A DNA stretch of 14,485 bases from DATFWC01 sp045801465 (GCA_045801465.1 JBJMSU010000121.1:1-14485), one strand, 5' to 3'. Positions 6,361 through 14,395 are shown, counted from the stretch's first letter. The notes: generated by a model not told the origin, from the letters alone. Program-made: numbers and translations.

Positions 6361-8114
6361 GCCGGCCTTGCCCCTCCCTCGGGCACGACTTTCATTGGAC
6401 GCGGCGCGGTGCGAGCGGGTTGAAGCACGTTGCGGAGCACTTCCTCCTTGGGCCCAAACGCTCGAATAGTGCCGTTCGCCATAGCCAATACAAGATCGAC
6501 GGCATGGAGTGCAACCGGACGGTGCGCGATCACGACGACGATGGCGCCGCGCTGGCGCGCCGCCATGATCGCGTGAGTCAGGGCCTCGTCGCCTTCGGCA
6601 TCGAGATTCGAGTTCGGCTCGTCGAGCACGATGAGGAAGGGGTCGTGGTAGAGAGCACGGGCAAGCGCGATGCGCTGGCGCTGGCCGGCCGACAGCGCCA
6701 TTCCGGCCTCCCCGATCGGCGTTTCGTACCCCTCGGGAAGGCGCAGGACGAGGTCGTGCACGCCGGCAGCCTGGGCGGCGGCGATGATGGCGGCCGGGTC
6801 GGGATTCGGCTCGAAGCGGGCAATATTTTCCGCCACTGTGCCTTCGAACAACTCGACGTCCTGCGGCACGTAGCCGACGTGCGGTCCCAGCGCCTCCGAC
6901 GACCATTGCTCGAGCGCAGCGCCGTCGAGACGGACCTTGCCACGCACCGGCTGCCACACCCCGACCATGGCGCGCGCCAGCGACGATTTTCCCGACGCGC
7001 TCGGCCCGATGACGCCGACGGCCTGACCCGCCTTCAGCGCAAAGGTCGCATCCTGGACCACGATTTTCTGTTGCCCGGGCGGAGCGATACTCAAATTTTC
7101 GACCGAGAGGCTTTGCTTCGGCCGCGGCAGCGTCATGGGTTCTTGCCCCTGTTGCAGCACGGCAAGAATGTCGGACAGCCGGCGCCAGCTTTGCCGCGCG
7201 CTGACGAAGCCTTTCCAGTTCGCGATGGCGAGCTCCACCGGGGCGAGCGCGCGCGCGACCAGGATCGAGCTCGCGATGATGATGCCGCCGGTGGCCTCCT
7301 GGTTGATGGTGAGATAGGCGCCAACCGCCAGCACGGCCGATTGCAGCAGCATCCGCAGCACGCGCGAGGCTGCGGCAAGCCCGCCCGCCACATCGGAACC
7401 GTGTTGCTGATGGTGCATGTACTTCGCATTGGCGCTCGCCCAGATGGCCGAGAGCCGGGAGATCATGCCCATCGCTTTCAAGACTTCCGCATTGCGCCGG
7501 CTCGCTTCGGCGATCGCCATGCGGCTTTGGCCGTGCGTGACCGCGGCTTTCGCCGGCGCCCGCGTCAGCATCTCGGTCGCCAAGGTCAACGCCACCAGGA
7601 TCACTGCGCCGGCGAGCGCCGTGATGCCGATCCAGACGTGGAACACGAAGCACAGCCCGAGATAGAGCGGCATCCACGGCAGATCGCACAGGGCTGCCGG
7701 CCCGGTCCCCGACAGGAAGCTGCGCAATTGGTCGAGGTCGCGCACCGACTGGAGGCCGTCCGCCCGGCTCTGCACCCTCAGCGGAAGGCGGACCACGGCA
7801 TCATAGACCCGCGTACTCAGCTGTTCGTCCAGAAAGGCCCCGATGCGGACCAGAAGGCGTCCGCGCGTCATGTCGAGGATGCCCTGGAAGGCAAAAAGCG
7901 CCGCCACCAGGGCAAACAGGGCGACCAGGGTCGGAACGCTGCGGCTCGGCAGCACGCGGTCGTAGACCTGCAGCATGAACAGCGACCCGCTGAGCATGAG
8001 TACGTTAATGACCCCGGTCAGCAGACCGATCGCCGCAAAGGCGTTCCTGCAGGCCGACAAGGCCGCCATGATCGGCGATGGCGACGTGGCGCGGCTTCGG
8101 GGCAGCTGGATCAC
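6357..8114 (-). CDS. Type I secretion ABC permease/ATPase (PrtD-like)
   Basis: The 585-residue product fuses a membrane domain (about 25-300, with helices near 27-50, 62-80, 148-180 and 255-290) to an ATPase domain. The ATPase shows Walker A GPSASGKS (370-377), Q-loop Gln418, signature LSAGQ (474-478), Walker B LIVLDEP (494-500) and switch His531. It lacks the N-terminal C39-like peptidase domain, as usual for exporters of RTX proteins with C-terminal secretion signals. I take the GTG at 8114 as start, with AGGA about 9 nt upstream; an ATG at 8069 is an alternative that would remove 15 residues. It sits downstream of the RTX gene and overlaps the adaptor gene by 4 bp. Confidence 0.96.
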   Translation of the reverse strand: MIQLPRSRATSPSPIMAALSACRNAFAAIGLLTGVINVLMLSGSLFMLQVYDRVLPSRSVPTLVALFALVAALFAFQGILDMTRGRLLVRIGAFLDEQLSTRVYDAVVRLPLRVQSRADGLQSVRDLDQLRSFLSGTGPAALCDLPWMPLYLGLCFVFHVWIGITALAGAVILVALTLATEMLTRAPAKAAVTHGQSRMAIAEASRRNAEVLKAMGMISRLSAIWASANAKYMHHQQHGSDVAGGLAAASRVLRMLLQSAVLAVGAYLTINQEATGGIIIASSILVARALAPVELAIANWKGFVSARQSWRRLSDILAVLQQGQEPMTLPRPKQSLSVENLSIAPPGQQKIVVQDATFALKAGQAVGVIGPSASGKSSLARAMVGVWQPVRGKVRLDGAALEQWSSEALGPHVGYVPQDVELFEGTVAENIARFEPNPDPAAIIAAAQAAGVHDLVLRLPEGYETPIGEAGMALSAGQRQRIALARALYHDPFLIVLDEPNSNLDAEGDEALTHAIMAARQRGAIVVVIAHRPVALHAVDLVLAMANGTIRAFGPKEEVLRNVLQPARTAPRPMKVVPEGGARPA

Positions 8115-8482
8115 AACCAGAGTCCTGTATCAGGTGGCAACGCCCGGCTCGACATTACTTCCGGGACGCAAAAACTATTTATCACTATTGTGCCACCTTT
8201 TGCTTGCGAAGCCTTGCCGATCTGCAGCGGCTTGGATTGTTCTTTTCCAAACCACCAACAAAGCAGACGAAAAGAAACCGTTCGAGATTAATTGTACATT
8301 GCTATCAGGTTATATATTTGATTGCAATGAATATTTGCCGTGTCGATGGCAGCAAGCAAAGCTCTGTTCCGCGGGCCGCCGTTCCGCCGCGGAATACGGT
8401 GTAGGCTGCTCAAAAAGGCCGGGAAAGCCATGGCCGAGACCAATTGGAACAGCCGCAGCCTCGCTCGCTAGATGGCCCTCGA
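8115..8482. promoter_or_regulatory. AT-rich spacer between RTX and exporter genes
   Basis: These 368 bases hold no convincing gene. The 8281-8340 part is only 30% GC, in sharp contrast with its neighbours, and includes TATATATTT (8311-8319) and the palindrome ATTGCAAT (8321-8328). It is the likely promoter zone for the leftward exporter operon, but I could not place a good -35/-10 pair. On the plus strand, 8431-8472 encodes a 13-codon frame that I do not regard as a gene. Confidence 0.4.
8367..8394 (-). terminator. Hairpin downstream of RTX gene
   Basis: TTCCGCGG (8367-8374) and CCGCGGAA (8387-8394) form a perfect 8-bp stem with a 12-nt loop, about 90 nt past the RTX stop codon. It could stop or partly attenuate transcription before the exporter genes. 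That would fit the usual excess of secreted protein over transporter. There is no T-run after it. Confidence 0.35.
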
Positions 8483-10417
8483 TCAGATGAAGCGGAAGTC
8501 GTCGGCAACGAGGCTCGACCTGAGCACGTTCTGCAGCACGAGCTGATCGCCTCCGCCGAAGTCGATCACGGTGTCGGCGCCCACCTGCGTGGAATGGCTG
8601 AGAACATCGGTGAAGCTCGTGATGTTGCCGAAGCCCGACAAAGCGACGGTGTCGCTTAGGCCAGCGCCGCCGCTGAAGTCGGTAGCCGTATCGTGGGCAC
8701 CGCCGCGGCGGAACACGAAGGTGTCGTTGCCGCCGCCGCCGGTCAGCACGTCGTCGCCGACATTTCCCTGAAGATTATTGTCGAGCGCGTTTCCGCTCAA
8801 CGTGATGCCGGTCGTGGTGTTGACCACGCCATTCTCGACGTTGGCCGCCAGCACATAGCCGCTCACCGACACAAAGGCTGCGTCCGCGCCCTCGCTGGCA
8901 TTTTCGACGATCACGTCGCTGAGACTGTCGACCACATAGGCATCGTTGCCGACGCCGCCGACCATCCTGTCGTCGCCGTCTCCGCCGTCCAGAACGTCAT
9001 TGCCGGCCCCGCCTTGCAGGGTGTCGTTGCCGCCATCGCCCATGAGAAAATCGTTTCCGGCCCCGCCGTTCAGCGTGTCGGCGCCGGCATTTCCCTGCAG
9101 CACGTTGTCCAGTTCGTTGCCGCTCAGCGCAACCCCATCTCCAACAATGACGACCCCGTTCTCGACGTTACTCGCCAGAGTGTAGCCGCTCACCGAGACG
9201 AAGGCCGCGTCGGTACCCTCGTTGGGATTTTCGACTACGGCGTCGGCGAGATCGTCGACGTAATAGGCATCGTTGCCGGCCCCGCCGACCATCCTGTCGG
9301 CACCGGCCCCGCCATCCAGGACGTCGTTGCCGGTCCCGCCGACGAGGCCGTCTCTGCCGCCCTCGCCCATGAGAACATCGTTGCCGGCGCCACCGATCAG
9401 AACGTCGTCGCCAACGTTTCCCTGCAGGACGTTGTTGAGCCCGTTACCGGTGAGCGTCAGCCCATGGGTGGTAGTGATCACCCCGTTCTCGACGTTGTCC
9501 GGCAGAACAAACCCGCTCACCGAGACAAAGACCGCGTCCGCGCCCTCGTTTGGGCGCTCGAGCACGACGTCGGTAAGACTGTCGACATAATAGGCATCGC
9601 TGCCGGTGCCTCCGGCCATGCGGTCGGCGCCGGCTCCGCCGTCCATCACGTCGTTGCCGGCCCCGCCCTGCAGGACGTCATTGCCGGCGCCGCCTTGCAG
9701 CGTGTCGTTGCCGTCCCCGCCGATCAGGGAATCGGCGCCCACGCCGCCCGTCAGCACACGGCCTGCCGGATCGTAGATCGTCCCGCTCAGCGTCCCGTTG
9801 TCGAGAAACTGGGTTTGCGTCAGCAGCGCGCCCGACGCGCCGTATTCCGTCACCACGGACGTGAAGGGCTCGGTTTGCGCGCCATCAATGACAATGTCGC
9901 GATGGCCGCCGCCGGCCGTCGGCGTGCTCTCGGCAACAAGCGCGTTCGGGATGATCTGGTGCCAGATGTCCGCCCCCAGGATCGCCGATCCGTCGGCGAA
10001 CACGAACGCATCGATGGCGCTCGTGGTGAGAAAGAAATCGCGAATGATCAGGACCTGCAATGACCCATCGCCGTCGGCTGCCCCACCGGAACCGGCTATC
10101 GAGATCTGCAGATCGGTGCCGTTGCGCGTGAAGCGCAGGTCGGCCGGATCGATTCCCGCGCCAAAGCGGACGATGTCCCTCTGCAAGCCCGACCCCGCTG
10201 TCGCTGCGATGATGGTCGTGCCGCCGAACTCGCTCTTCTCGATGACGAATGTATCGTCGCCATCGGTATTAACGATCGTGCGTTGCACGCCGGCCGCCGG
10301 CGCACCGGTCACCGGCATATCAGCCCGCTGAAATGGCGACGTGAGTGGATCGGACAGGTCGGCGGACGCGGCAAAGATACCGGCAACCGCCAGCTTGTTG
10401 GCAGCGGAATCCGTCAT
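8483..10417 (-). CDS. RTX calcium-binding protein, type I secreted
   Basis: The 644-residue, strongly acidic protein has almost no Cys or Lys. Residues about 50-155 resemble the haemolysin-type calcium-binding related domain (GIDPADLRFTRNGTDLQISI at 88-107, then FFL...FVFADGSAIL). Residues 224-570 contain 20 glycine-rich GGxGxDxxx nonapeptides in blocks starting at 224, 333, 442 and 551. The blocks are separated by 55-residue spacers (NDAYYVD...NVENGV...LSGN), giving an exact 109-residue period. The C-terminus (about 571-644, ending LVADDFRFI) resembles the serralysin-type export module. Calcium outside the cell would fold the repeats into a beta-roll. No enzymatic domain is recognisable, so an adhesin, matrix or surface protein is possible. 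The ATG has GGGGAAGA about 6 nt upstream. The exporter genes follow on the same strand. Confidence 0.94.
   Translation of the reverse strand: MTDSAANKLAVAGIFAASADLSDPLTSPFQRADMPVTGAPAAGVQRTIVNTDGDDTFVIEKSEFGGTTIIAATAGSGLQRDIVRFGAGIDPADLRFTRNGTDLQISIAGSGGAADGDGSLQVLIIRDFFLTTSAIDAFVFADGSAILGADIWHQIIPNALVAESTPTAGGGHRDIVIDGAQTEPFTSVVTEYGASGALLTQTQFLDNGTLSGTIYDPAGRVLTGGVGADSLIGGDGNDTLQGGAGNDVLQGGAGNDVMDGGAGADRMAGGTGSDAYYVDSLTDVVLERPNEGADAVFVSVSGFVLPDNVENGVITTTHGLTLTGNGLNNVLQGNVGDDVLIGGAGNDVLMGEGGRDGLVGGTGNDVLDGGAGADRMVGGAGNDAYYVDDLADAVVENPNEGTDAAFVSVSGYTLASNVENGVVIVGDGVALSGNELDNVLQGNAGADTLNGGAGNDFLMGDGGNDTLQGGAGNDVLDGGDGDDRMVGGVGNDAYVVDSLSDVIVENASEGADAAFVSVSGYVLAANVENGVVNTTTGITLSGNALDNNLQGNVGDDVLTGGGGNDTFVFRRGGAHDTATDFSGGAGLSDTVALSGFGNITSFTDVLSHSTQVGADTVIDFGGGDQLVLQNVLRSSLVADDFRFI
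8708..9658 (-). repeat. 327-bp tandem repeat units within RTX gene
   Basis: Three in-frame units lie at 9332-9658, 9005-9331 and 8708-9004, the last being shortened to about 99 codons. Each full unit encodes six RTX nonapeptides plus a 55-residue spacer. The landmark Met of the D-R-M motif falls at residues 267, 376 and 485, exactly 109 apart. The units are similar but not identical, which points to old duplications with divergence. Confidence 0.85.
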
Positions 10418-10609
10418 CCGAATTCTTCCCCCCGACAGACTTTAAATTGAGGCTTTACCCGTGTGAAATTTACGACGTTGCGGCCACTGCCCGGATCCTT
10501 ATCGCATTTTGTGCGGCAAAGGAGTACCCACCCTGCCGAAAAAAGCTCTAGTGTTTAACAATTCGCGGTCAGCAGTGTGGCGCTGGCCGTCGGTGCGGCG
10601 GGGGTCGTC
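10418..10609. promoter_or_regulatory. Divergent promoter gap, RTX gene and cyclase operon
   Basis: This 192-bp gap separates the leftward RTX gene from the rightward catabolic operon, so both promoters should lie here. A moderately AT-rich part (10441-10475) contains TTTAAATT. For the rightward operon, TTGAGG (10447-10452) and TACGAC (10471-10476) with an 18-bp spacer form a weak sigma70-like pair. No clear operator palindrome was found. A purine-rich AAAGGAG at 10517-10523 is not followed by a gene-like frame. Confidence 0.35.
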
Positions 10610-11419
10610 ATGGCGGCAGTTGTCGACCCGGTCTCGGGCCTCGAGTTCTACGAGCTCAGCCATCCCTGGGGCTACTACACGCCGATCATGCCGGGCTATG
10701 AAGACATCAAGCTCGAACGCGTGTCGCATCACGCCCGTCATGGCGCCATGGCGCAGCGTTTCTCCACCGTGATGCACACCTCGACGCACCTCAATGCGCC
10801 GATCCATCTGGTGCAGCGCGCCACCGCAGTGGGCAACCTGCCGCTCGACCGCTTCTTCGGCACCGGCGTGGTGCTCTCGGTGCCCAAGCAGAAATGGGAC
10901 CTGATCGGCGTTGACGATCTCGCGGCCGCCAAGCCCGAGGTCCGCAGCGGCGATATCGTGTTGATCGTCACCGGATGGCACCGCCACTATTCCGATTCGA
11001 TCCGCTACTTCGGCCATGCGCCCGGGCTCGCCAGGGAGGCGGCGGAATGGCTGGTCGCGCGCAATGCCAAGCTGGTGGGCACCGATACCGCGACCATCGA
11101 TCACCCGTTGGCGACCTCTCTCGGTCCGCATCGCAACGGGCCGCAGATCAGGTTCCTGCCCCCCGAGTACAAGAAGGCAACAGGCCGCAACGCGATCGAC
11201 GATTTCCCGGAATGGAACCCGGCGCACCGCACCTTGCTGCAGGCCGGCATCCCGACCATCGAGAATGTCGGCGGCGACGTCGCCGAAGTGGTGGGGACGC
11301 GATGTACGTTCCACGCCTACCCGTGGAAATGGACGGAAGGGGACGCCTGCGTGATCAGGCTTGTCGCCATGCGTGATCGCCGGGGCACCTACCGCGTCGA
11401 GGCCGGGCGCGCGGCTTGA
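10610..11419 (+). CDS. Cyclase/kynurenine-formamidase-like hydrolase, Asn variant
   Basis: The 269-residue product belongs to the metal-dependent cyclase family (PF04199 type: kynurenine formamidase, isatin hydrolase, polyketide cyclases), which hydrolyses amide or lactone bonds. The hallmark HxGTHxDxPxH motif appears as HTSTHLNAPIH (56-66). Gly is replaced by Ser58 and the metal-ligand Asp by Asn62; the three histidines remain. Other family-like parts are RFFGTGVVLS (81-90), GDIVLIVTGWH (114-124) and IENVGGDVAEV (217-227). I start at the ATG at 10610 (GGGGG about 4-5 nt upstream) rather than the GTG at 10577, which would add 11 residues. It is the first gene of a rightward operon and 26 bp from its paralogue. 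It may be a functional but re-specified enzyme, or have weaker metal binding. Confidence 0.91.
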   Translation: MAAVVDPVSGLEFYELSHPWGYYTPIMPGYEDIKLERVSHHARHGAMAQRFSTVMHTSTHLNAPIHLVQRATAVGNLPLDRFFGTGVVLSVPKQKWDLIGVDDLAAAKPEVRSGDIVLIVTGWHRHYSDSIRYFGHAPGLAREAAEWLVARNAKLVGTDTATIDHPLATSLGPHRNGPQIRFLPPEYKKATGRNAIDDFPEWNPAHRTLLQAGIPTIENVGGDVAEVVGTRCTFHAYPWKWTEGDACVIRLVAMRDRRGTYRVEAGRAA

Positions 11420-11445
11420 TTGAGAGTACTTGAGGCGCAAGGGAA

Positions 11446-12255
11446 ATGCCCGGATTCGATACCGACGGCCTGCAATTCTTCGATCTCACCCAGCGCTATG
11501 GCCACGGCATTCCGCAGTGGCCGGGCGGCGCCGCCGCGGCGCGCGGGCTCGCCGTCAACACGCTGCAATTTCATGCCCGCGACGGCGTGCTCGTGCAATA
11601 TGTCGAGGGCATCATGCATCGCGGGACGCACATGGACGCACCCATCCACGTGCTCGAGGACACGCCGACGATCACCGGCTACGAGCTGTGGCGCTTCTTC
11701 GGCACCGGCGTCGCGGTTTCCATTCCCAAGGGCAAGTGGGAGGTGGTCACGCCGGACGATCTCGAAAAGGCCCAGCCGACGATCGAGCCGGGCGACATCG
11801 TGATGATCAATACCGGCACGCACCGCCTGTACGGCGACAACGACGACTACTATGCGTACTCGCCGGGCCTTTACAAGGAAGCTGCCGAGTGGCTGGTCGA
11901 TCGCAAAGTCAAGATGGTCGGCATCGACGTGCAGGCGCTCGATCACGGGCTCGGCACCTATATGGCGCCGCACGGCACGGGGCCGACCATGCCGCACCTC
12001 AACGCGGAATATAAGGTGGCGACCGGCCGCGATATCCTCGACGATTTTCCCCATTGGGAGCCGGCGCACAAAATCCTCATGGGCAACGGCATTCCGGGGA
12101 TCGAGAATGTCGGCGGCGAGCTCGACCAGGTGACCGGCAAGCGCTGCACCTTCATGGCCTTCCCCTGGCGCTGGCCGCATGGCGAAGGCTGCGGCGTGCG
12201 CGTGATCGCCGTCATCGATCCGCAGCAGACGTACCGGTTCGCATCGGGATCGTGA
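11446..12255 (+). CDS. Cyclase/kynurenine-formamidase-like metal hydrolase
   Basis: The 269-residue paralogue of the preceding gene is the same length and is alignable end to end. Shared stretches include RFFGTGV, EAAEWLV, ATGR..DDFP and IENVGG. It carries an intact HRGTHMDAPIH motif (58-68), supplying the His, His and Asp metal ligands of kynurenine formamidase and isatin hydrolase. It should cleave an amide, imide or lactone bond in the cytoplasm; no signal peptide is present. The ATG is preceded by AAGGGAA and by GAGG slightly further up. It ends 19 bp before the dienelactone-hydrolase gene. The pair looks like a tandem duplication that has diverged at the active site. Confidence 0.94.
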   Translation: MPGFDTDGLQFFDLTQRYGHGIPQWPGGAAAARGLAVNTLQFHARDGVLVQYVEGIMHRGTHMDAPIHVLEDTPTITGYELWRFFGTGVAVSIPKGKWEVVTPDDLEKAQPTIEPGDIVMINTGTHRLYGDNDDYYAYSPGLYKEAAEWLVDRKVKMVGIDVQALDHGLGTYMAPHGTGPTMPHLNAEYKVATGRDILDDFPHWEPAHKILMGNGIPGIENVGGELDQVTGKRCTFMAFPWRWPHGEGCGVRVIAVIDPQQTYRFASGS

Positions 12256-12274
12256 AGTGAGGCAGGGGGAAGTC

Positions 12275-13015
12275 GTGATCGAGCAGTTCACCGATGTCGA
12301 TACCAAAGAGGGTCCGATCGAGACCTTCATCTGCCATCCGGAACATCGCGGTCCGTGGCCGGCCGTCATCTTCTTCATGGATGCTCCCGGCGTTCGCGAA
12401 GAGCTGCACGACATGGCCCGCCGGATCGCCACCGTCGGCTATTACGTGATCCTGCCCAATCTCTATTATCGCCAGGGCCGCGGCATCACCTTGCCGCCGG
12501 ACTGCACCGTCGAGGGCAGCGCGGCGTTCAAGCGGATGTTCGAGCTCATGGGCACGTTGTCCAATGCGCTCATTGCGAAGGACACCGGCATCCTGCTGAA
12601 TTTTCTCCAATCGCAACCCGCGGCGCGCAAAGAGCGGGTCGGGGCGCTTGGCTATTGCATGAGCGGACCCTTCGCGGTCACGGCGGCGGCGCATTATCCG
12701 GACCGCATCGGCGCCGCCGCCTCCTATCACGGGGTGTTCCTGGCGACCGACAAGCCCGACAGCCCGCACCTGCTCGCCGACAAGATCCGTTGCGAGACGT
12801 ACCTGGCGTTCGGCGAGAAGGATCACCTCACCCCGCCGGCGCAGATCGAGACCGTGCGGGCGGCGTTCGAGAAGGCGGGCGCCAAGTTCGAGATCGAGAT
12901 CTATCCCGGCGCCGGCCACGGCTTCGTGTTTCCGGGCCGCGCCAACTACGTCAAGGCAGCGGCCGAGCGTCATTGGGAACGGCTGTTCGAGCTGTTCGGC
13001 CGTAACTTACAATGA
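12275..13015 (+). CDS. Dienelactone hydrolase family protein
   Basis: The 246-residue alpha/beta hydrolase has the dienelactone-hydrolase signature. The nucleophile Cys128 sits in GYCMSG (126-131), Asp183 in FGEKDH (179-184) and His215 in GAGHGF (212-217), forming a Cys-Asp-His triad. An acidic Asp36 (FMDAPGV) stands where dienelactone hydrolase has its regulatory Glu36. Such enzymes open lactones produced in aromatic catabolism. I prefer the GTG at 12275, with AGGGGGA about 5 nt upstream; an in-frame GTG at 12257 would add six residues that overlap this ribosome site. It follows the second cyclase gene by 19 bp, so co-transcription is very likely. Confidence 0.93.
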   Translation: MIEQFTDVDTKEGPIETFICHPEHRGPWPAVIFFMDAPGVREELHDMARRIATVGYYVILPNLYYRQGRGITLPPDCTVEGSAAFKRMFELMGTLSNALIAKDTGILLNFLQSQPAARKERVGALGYCMSGPFAVTAAAHYPDRIGAAASYHGVFLATDKPDSPHLLADKIRCETYLAFGEKDHLTPPAQIETVRAAFEKAGAKFEIEIYPGAGHGFVFPGRANYVKAAAERHWERLFELFGRNLQ

Positions 13016-13031
13016 CCTTGAGCACACAGTC

Positions 13032-13065
13032 GGGGACAAATATTGCCGACCTTGGCATGGTCCCC
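13032..13065 (+). promoter_or_regulatory. Intercistronic stem-loop before binding-protein gene
   Basis: GGGGAC (13032-13037) pairs with GTCCCC (13060-13065), enclosing an inner TGCC/GGCA stem (13044-13047 with 13054-13057). It lies in the 100-bp gap between the hydrolase and the binding-protein gene. A structure here could protect the downstream transcript so that the binding protein is made in excess, or partly terminate the upstream genes. Role inferred. Confidence 0.3.
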
Positions 13066-13115
13066 AACCGGTCGATGGGCTTAGGATTGGGATCGTTCTG
13101 CAGGGGAGGAAAAAG

Positions 13116-14342
13116 ATGCGTCTGAGATTTGCCAGACCGCTGGCATCGAGTCTCGCGGCCTTTGCGTTCGGCTGCATGGTCCCGGCCGCCGCACACGCCC
13201 AGGAGCCGACATCGATCAAGGTCGGGTGGGCCATCTCCAAAACCGGACCCAACGTGGGCGGCGCCACGATCACGCTGCTCAACGCGTACAAGCTGTGGGT
13301 CAAAGACGTGAACGCCGCCGGCGGCATCATGCTCAAGAGCATCAACAAGAAGCTCCCCATCGAGGTGATCGAGTACGACGACCGCAGCAATTCCGAAGAG
13401 ATGATCAAGGCAGTCGAGCGGCTGATCAATCAGGACAAGGTCGACTTCGTGTTCCCGCCCTGGGGCACGGCCTTCAGTGTGGCATCGGCGCCGATCTTCG
13501 CCCGCGCCGGGTATCCGCAGATCCTGGTGACGGCGACCACGGACCGCGCCCCGGAATTCGCCAAGCGCTGGCCCAACAGCTTCTGGCTGCTCGGTACGGC
13601 GACCGAAATGGCGGACTCGGCGGTCGAGGTGTTTTCCAAGCTCCGCAAGGAGGGCAAGATCGGCGGCAACGTCGCCATGATCGGCGTGGCCGACGAGTTC
13701 GGGATCCAGCTCTCGACCGCGGCACGCGAGGCGTTCAAGAAGGCAAACTTCACCCTCGTCTACGACAAGTCCTACCCGCTCGGCACGCAGGACATGCAGC
13801 CGATCCTGACCGAGGCGATGCGCACGAATGCCGATGTCTTCATGGCGGCAAGCTATCCGCCGGACACTTTCGCCATCATCGATCAAGCCAAAGTCCTCAA
13901 CTACAATCCGAAGGTCTTCTTCACCGCCGTCGGTACCGCCTTTCCCCTGATCAAACAGCGCTTTGGCGCGAACGCCGAAGGCATTATGGGAACCGGCGGA
14001 TGGAATGCGGATTCGCCGCAACTCAAGGACTATTTGAAGCGGCACATGGCGGAGAACGGCGCCGAACCGGACCGGTGGGCCAACCCGGTGACGTATACCA
14101 GCCTGCAGATGCTGCAGCAGGCGATCGAACGGGTCGGCAAGATCGACCGCGCCGCCGTGATCAAGGACCTGCAGACCGGCACCTTCGACACGATCATGGG
14201 CAAGGTGAAGCTCGTCGACAATCGCTTCCTCGACGTGTTCCAGACCGGCCAATGGCAGAACGGGGAGTATTACGGCATCGGGCCGGCGCGACTCGAGGGC
14301 GCCCGCGCGCCCGTTTTTCCCAAGCCGGCCTGGAACCAATGA
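13116..14342 (+). CDS. ABC transporter substrate-binding protein (branched-chain/amide type)
   Basis: The 408-residue periplasmic protein belongs to the Leu/Ile/Val-type (type I fold) binding family. An N-terminal signal peptide of about 28 residues ends in AAAHA before QE. The mature part starts IKVGWAISKTGPNVGGA (34-50), with the family's strand and ligand-loop pattern, and continues with NAAGGIM (66-72) and later DQAKVLNYNPKVFF. The ATG follows a strong GGGGAGGA. Ligand identity cannot be told; related proteins bind amino acids, amides, urea or aromatic acids. Permease and ATPase genes of the transporter are absent from the window, and a repeat follows 54 bp after the stop, so they must lie further on or elsewhere. 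It is the last gene of the operon and the likely uptake component for the pathway. Confidence 0.94.
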   Translation: MRLRFARPLASSLAAFAFGCMVPAAAHAQEPTSIKVGWAISKTGPNVGGATITLLNAYKLWVKDVNAAGGIMLKSINKKLPIEVIEYDDRSNSEEMIKAVERLINQDKVDFVFPPWGTAFSVASAPIFARAGYPQILVTATTDRAPEFAKRWPNSFWLLGTATEMADSAVEVFSKLRKEGKIGGNVAMIGVADEFGIQLSTAAREAFKKANFTLVYDKSYPLGTQDMQPILTEAMRTNADVFMAASYPPDTFAIIDQAKVLNYNPKVFFTAVGTAFPLIKQRFGANAEGIMGTGGWNADSPQLKDYLKRHMAENGAEPDRWANPVTYTSLQMLQQAIERVGKIDRAAVIKDLQTGTFDTIMGKVKLVDNRFLDVFQTGQWQNGEYYGIGPARLEGARAPVFPKPAWNQ

Positions 14343-14395
14343 TTGGCGCGTAAGGCCCGCATAGGCAGAATGAACGCGAGGCCGTGCCGCATGCT

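Noticed and set aside
6361..7689. Upstream extension of the HlyD adaptor frame
   Set aside because: It overlaps the ABC ATPase in another frame, and the ATGA overlap at 6357-6360 gives a natural start.
6420..8291. Long rightward frame opposite the ABC gene
   Set aside because: Antisense to intact Walker A, signature and Walker B motifs; no recognisable protein.
8431..8472. 13-codon ATG frame (MAETNWNSRSLAR)
   Set aside because: Very short and without supporting conservation; a GGGA upstream is the only hint, which is not enough.
8708..9658. CRISPR or other non-coding array
   Set aside because: The repeat period is 327 bp, in frame, imperfect and fully explained by RTX protein modules.
8693..10063. 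Rightward repetitive frame opposite the RTX gene
   Set aside because: Its regular Val/Ala/Gly pattern is only the complement of the RTX nonapeptide repeats.
13116..13202. Lipoprotein signal with Cys20 as lipid site
   Set aside because: The residues before Cys20 (A-F-G) do not fit a lipobox well, and AHA at 26-28 fits an ordinary signal-peptidase site.
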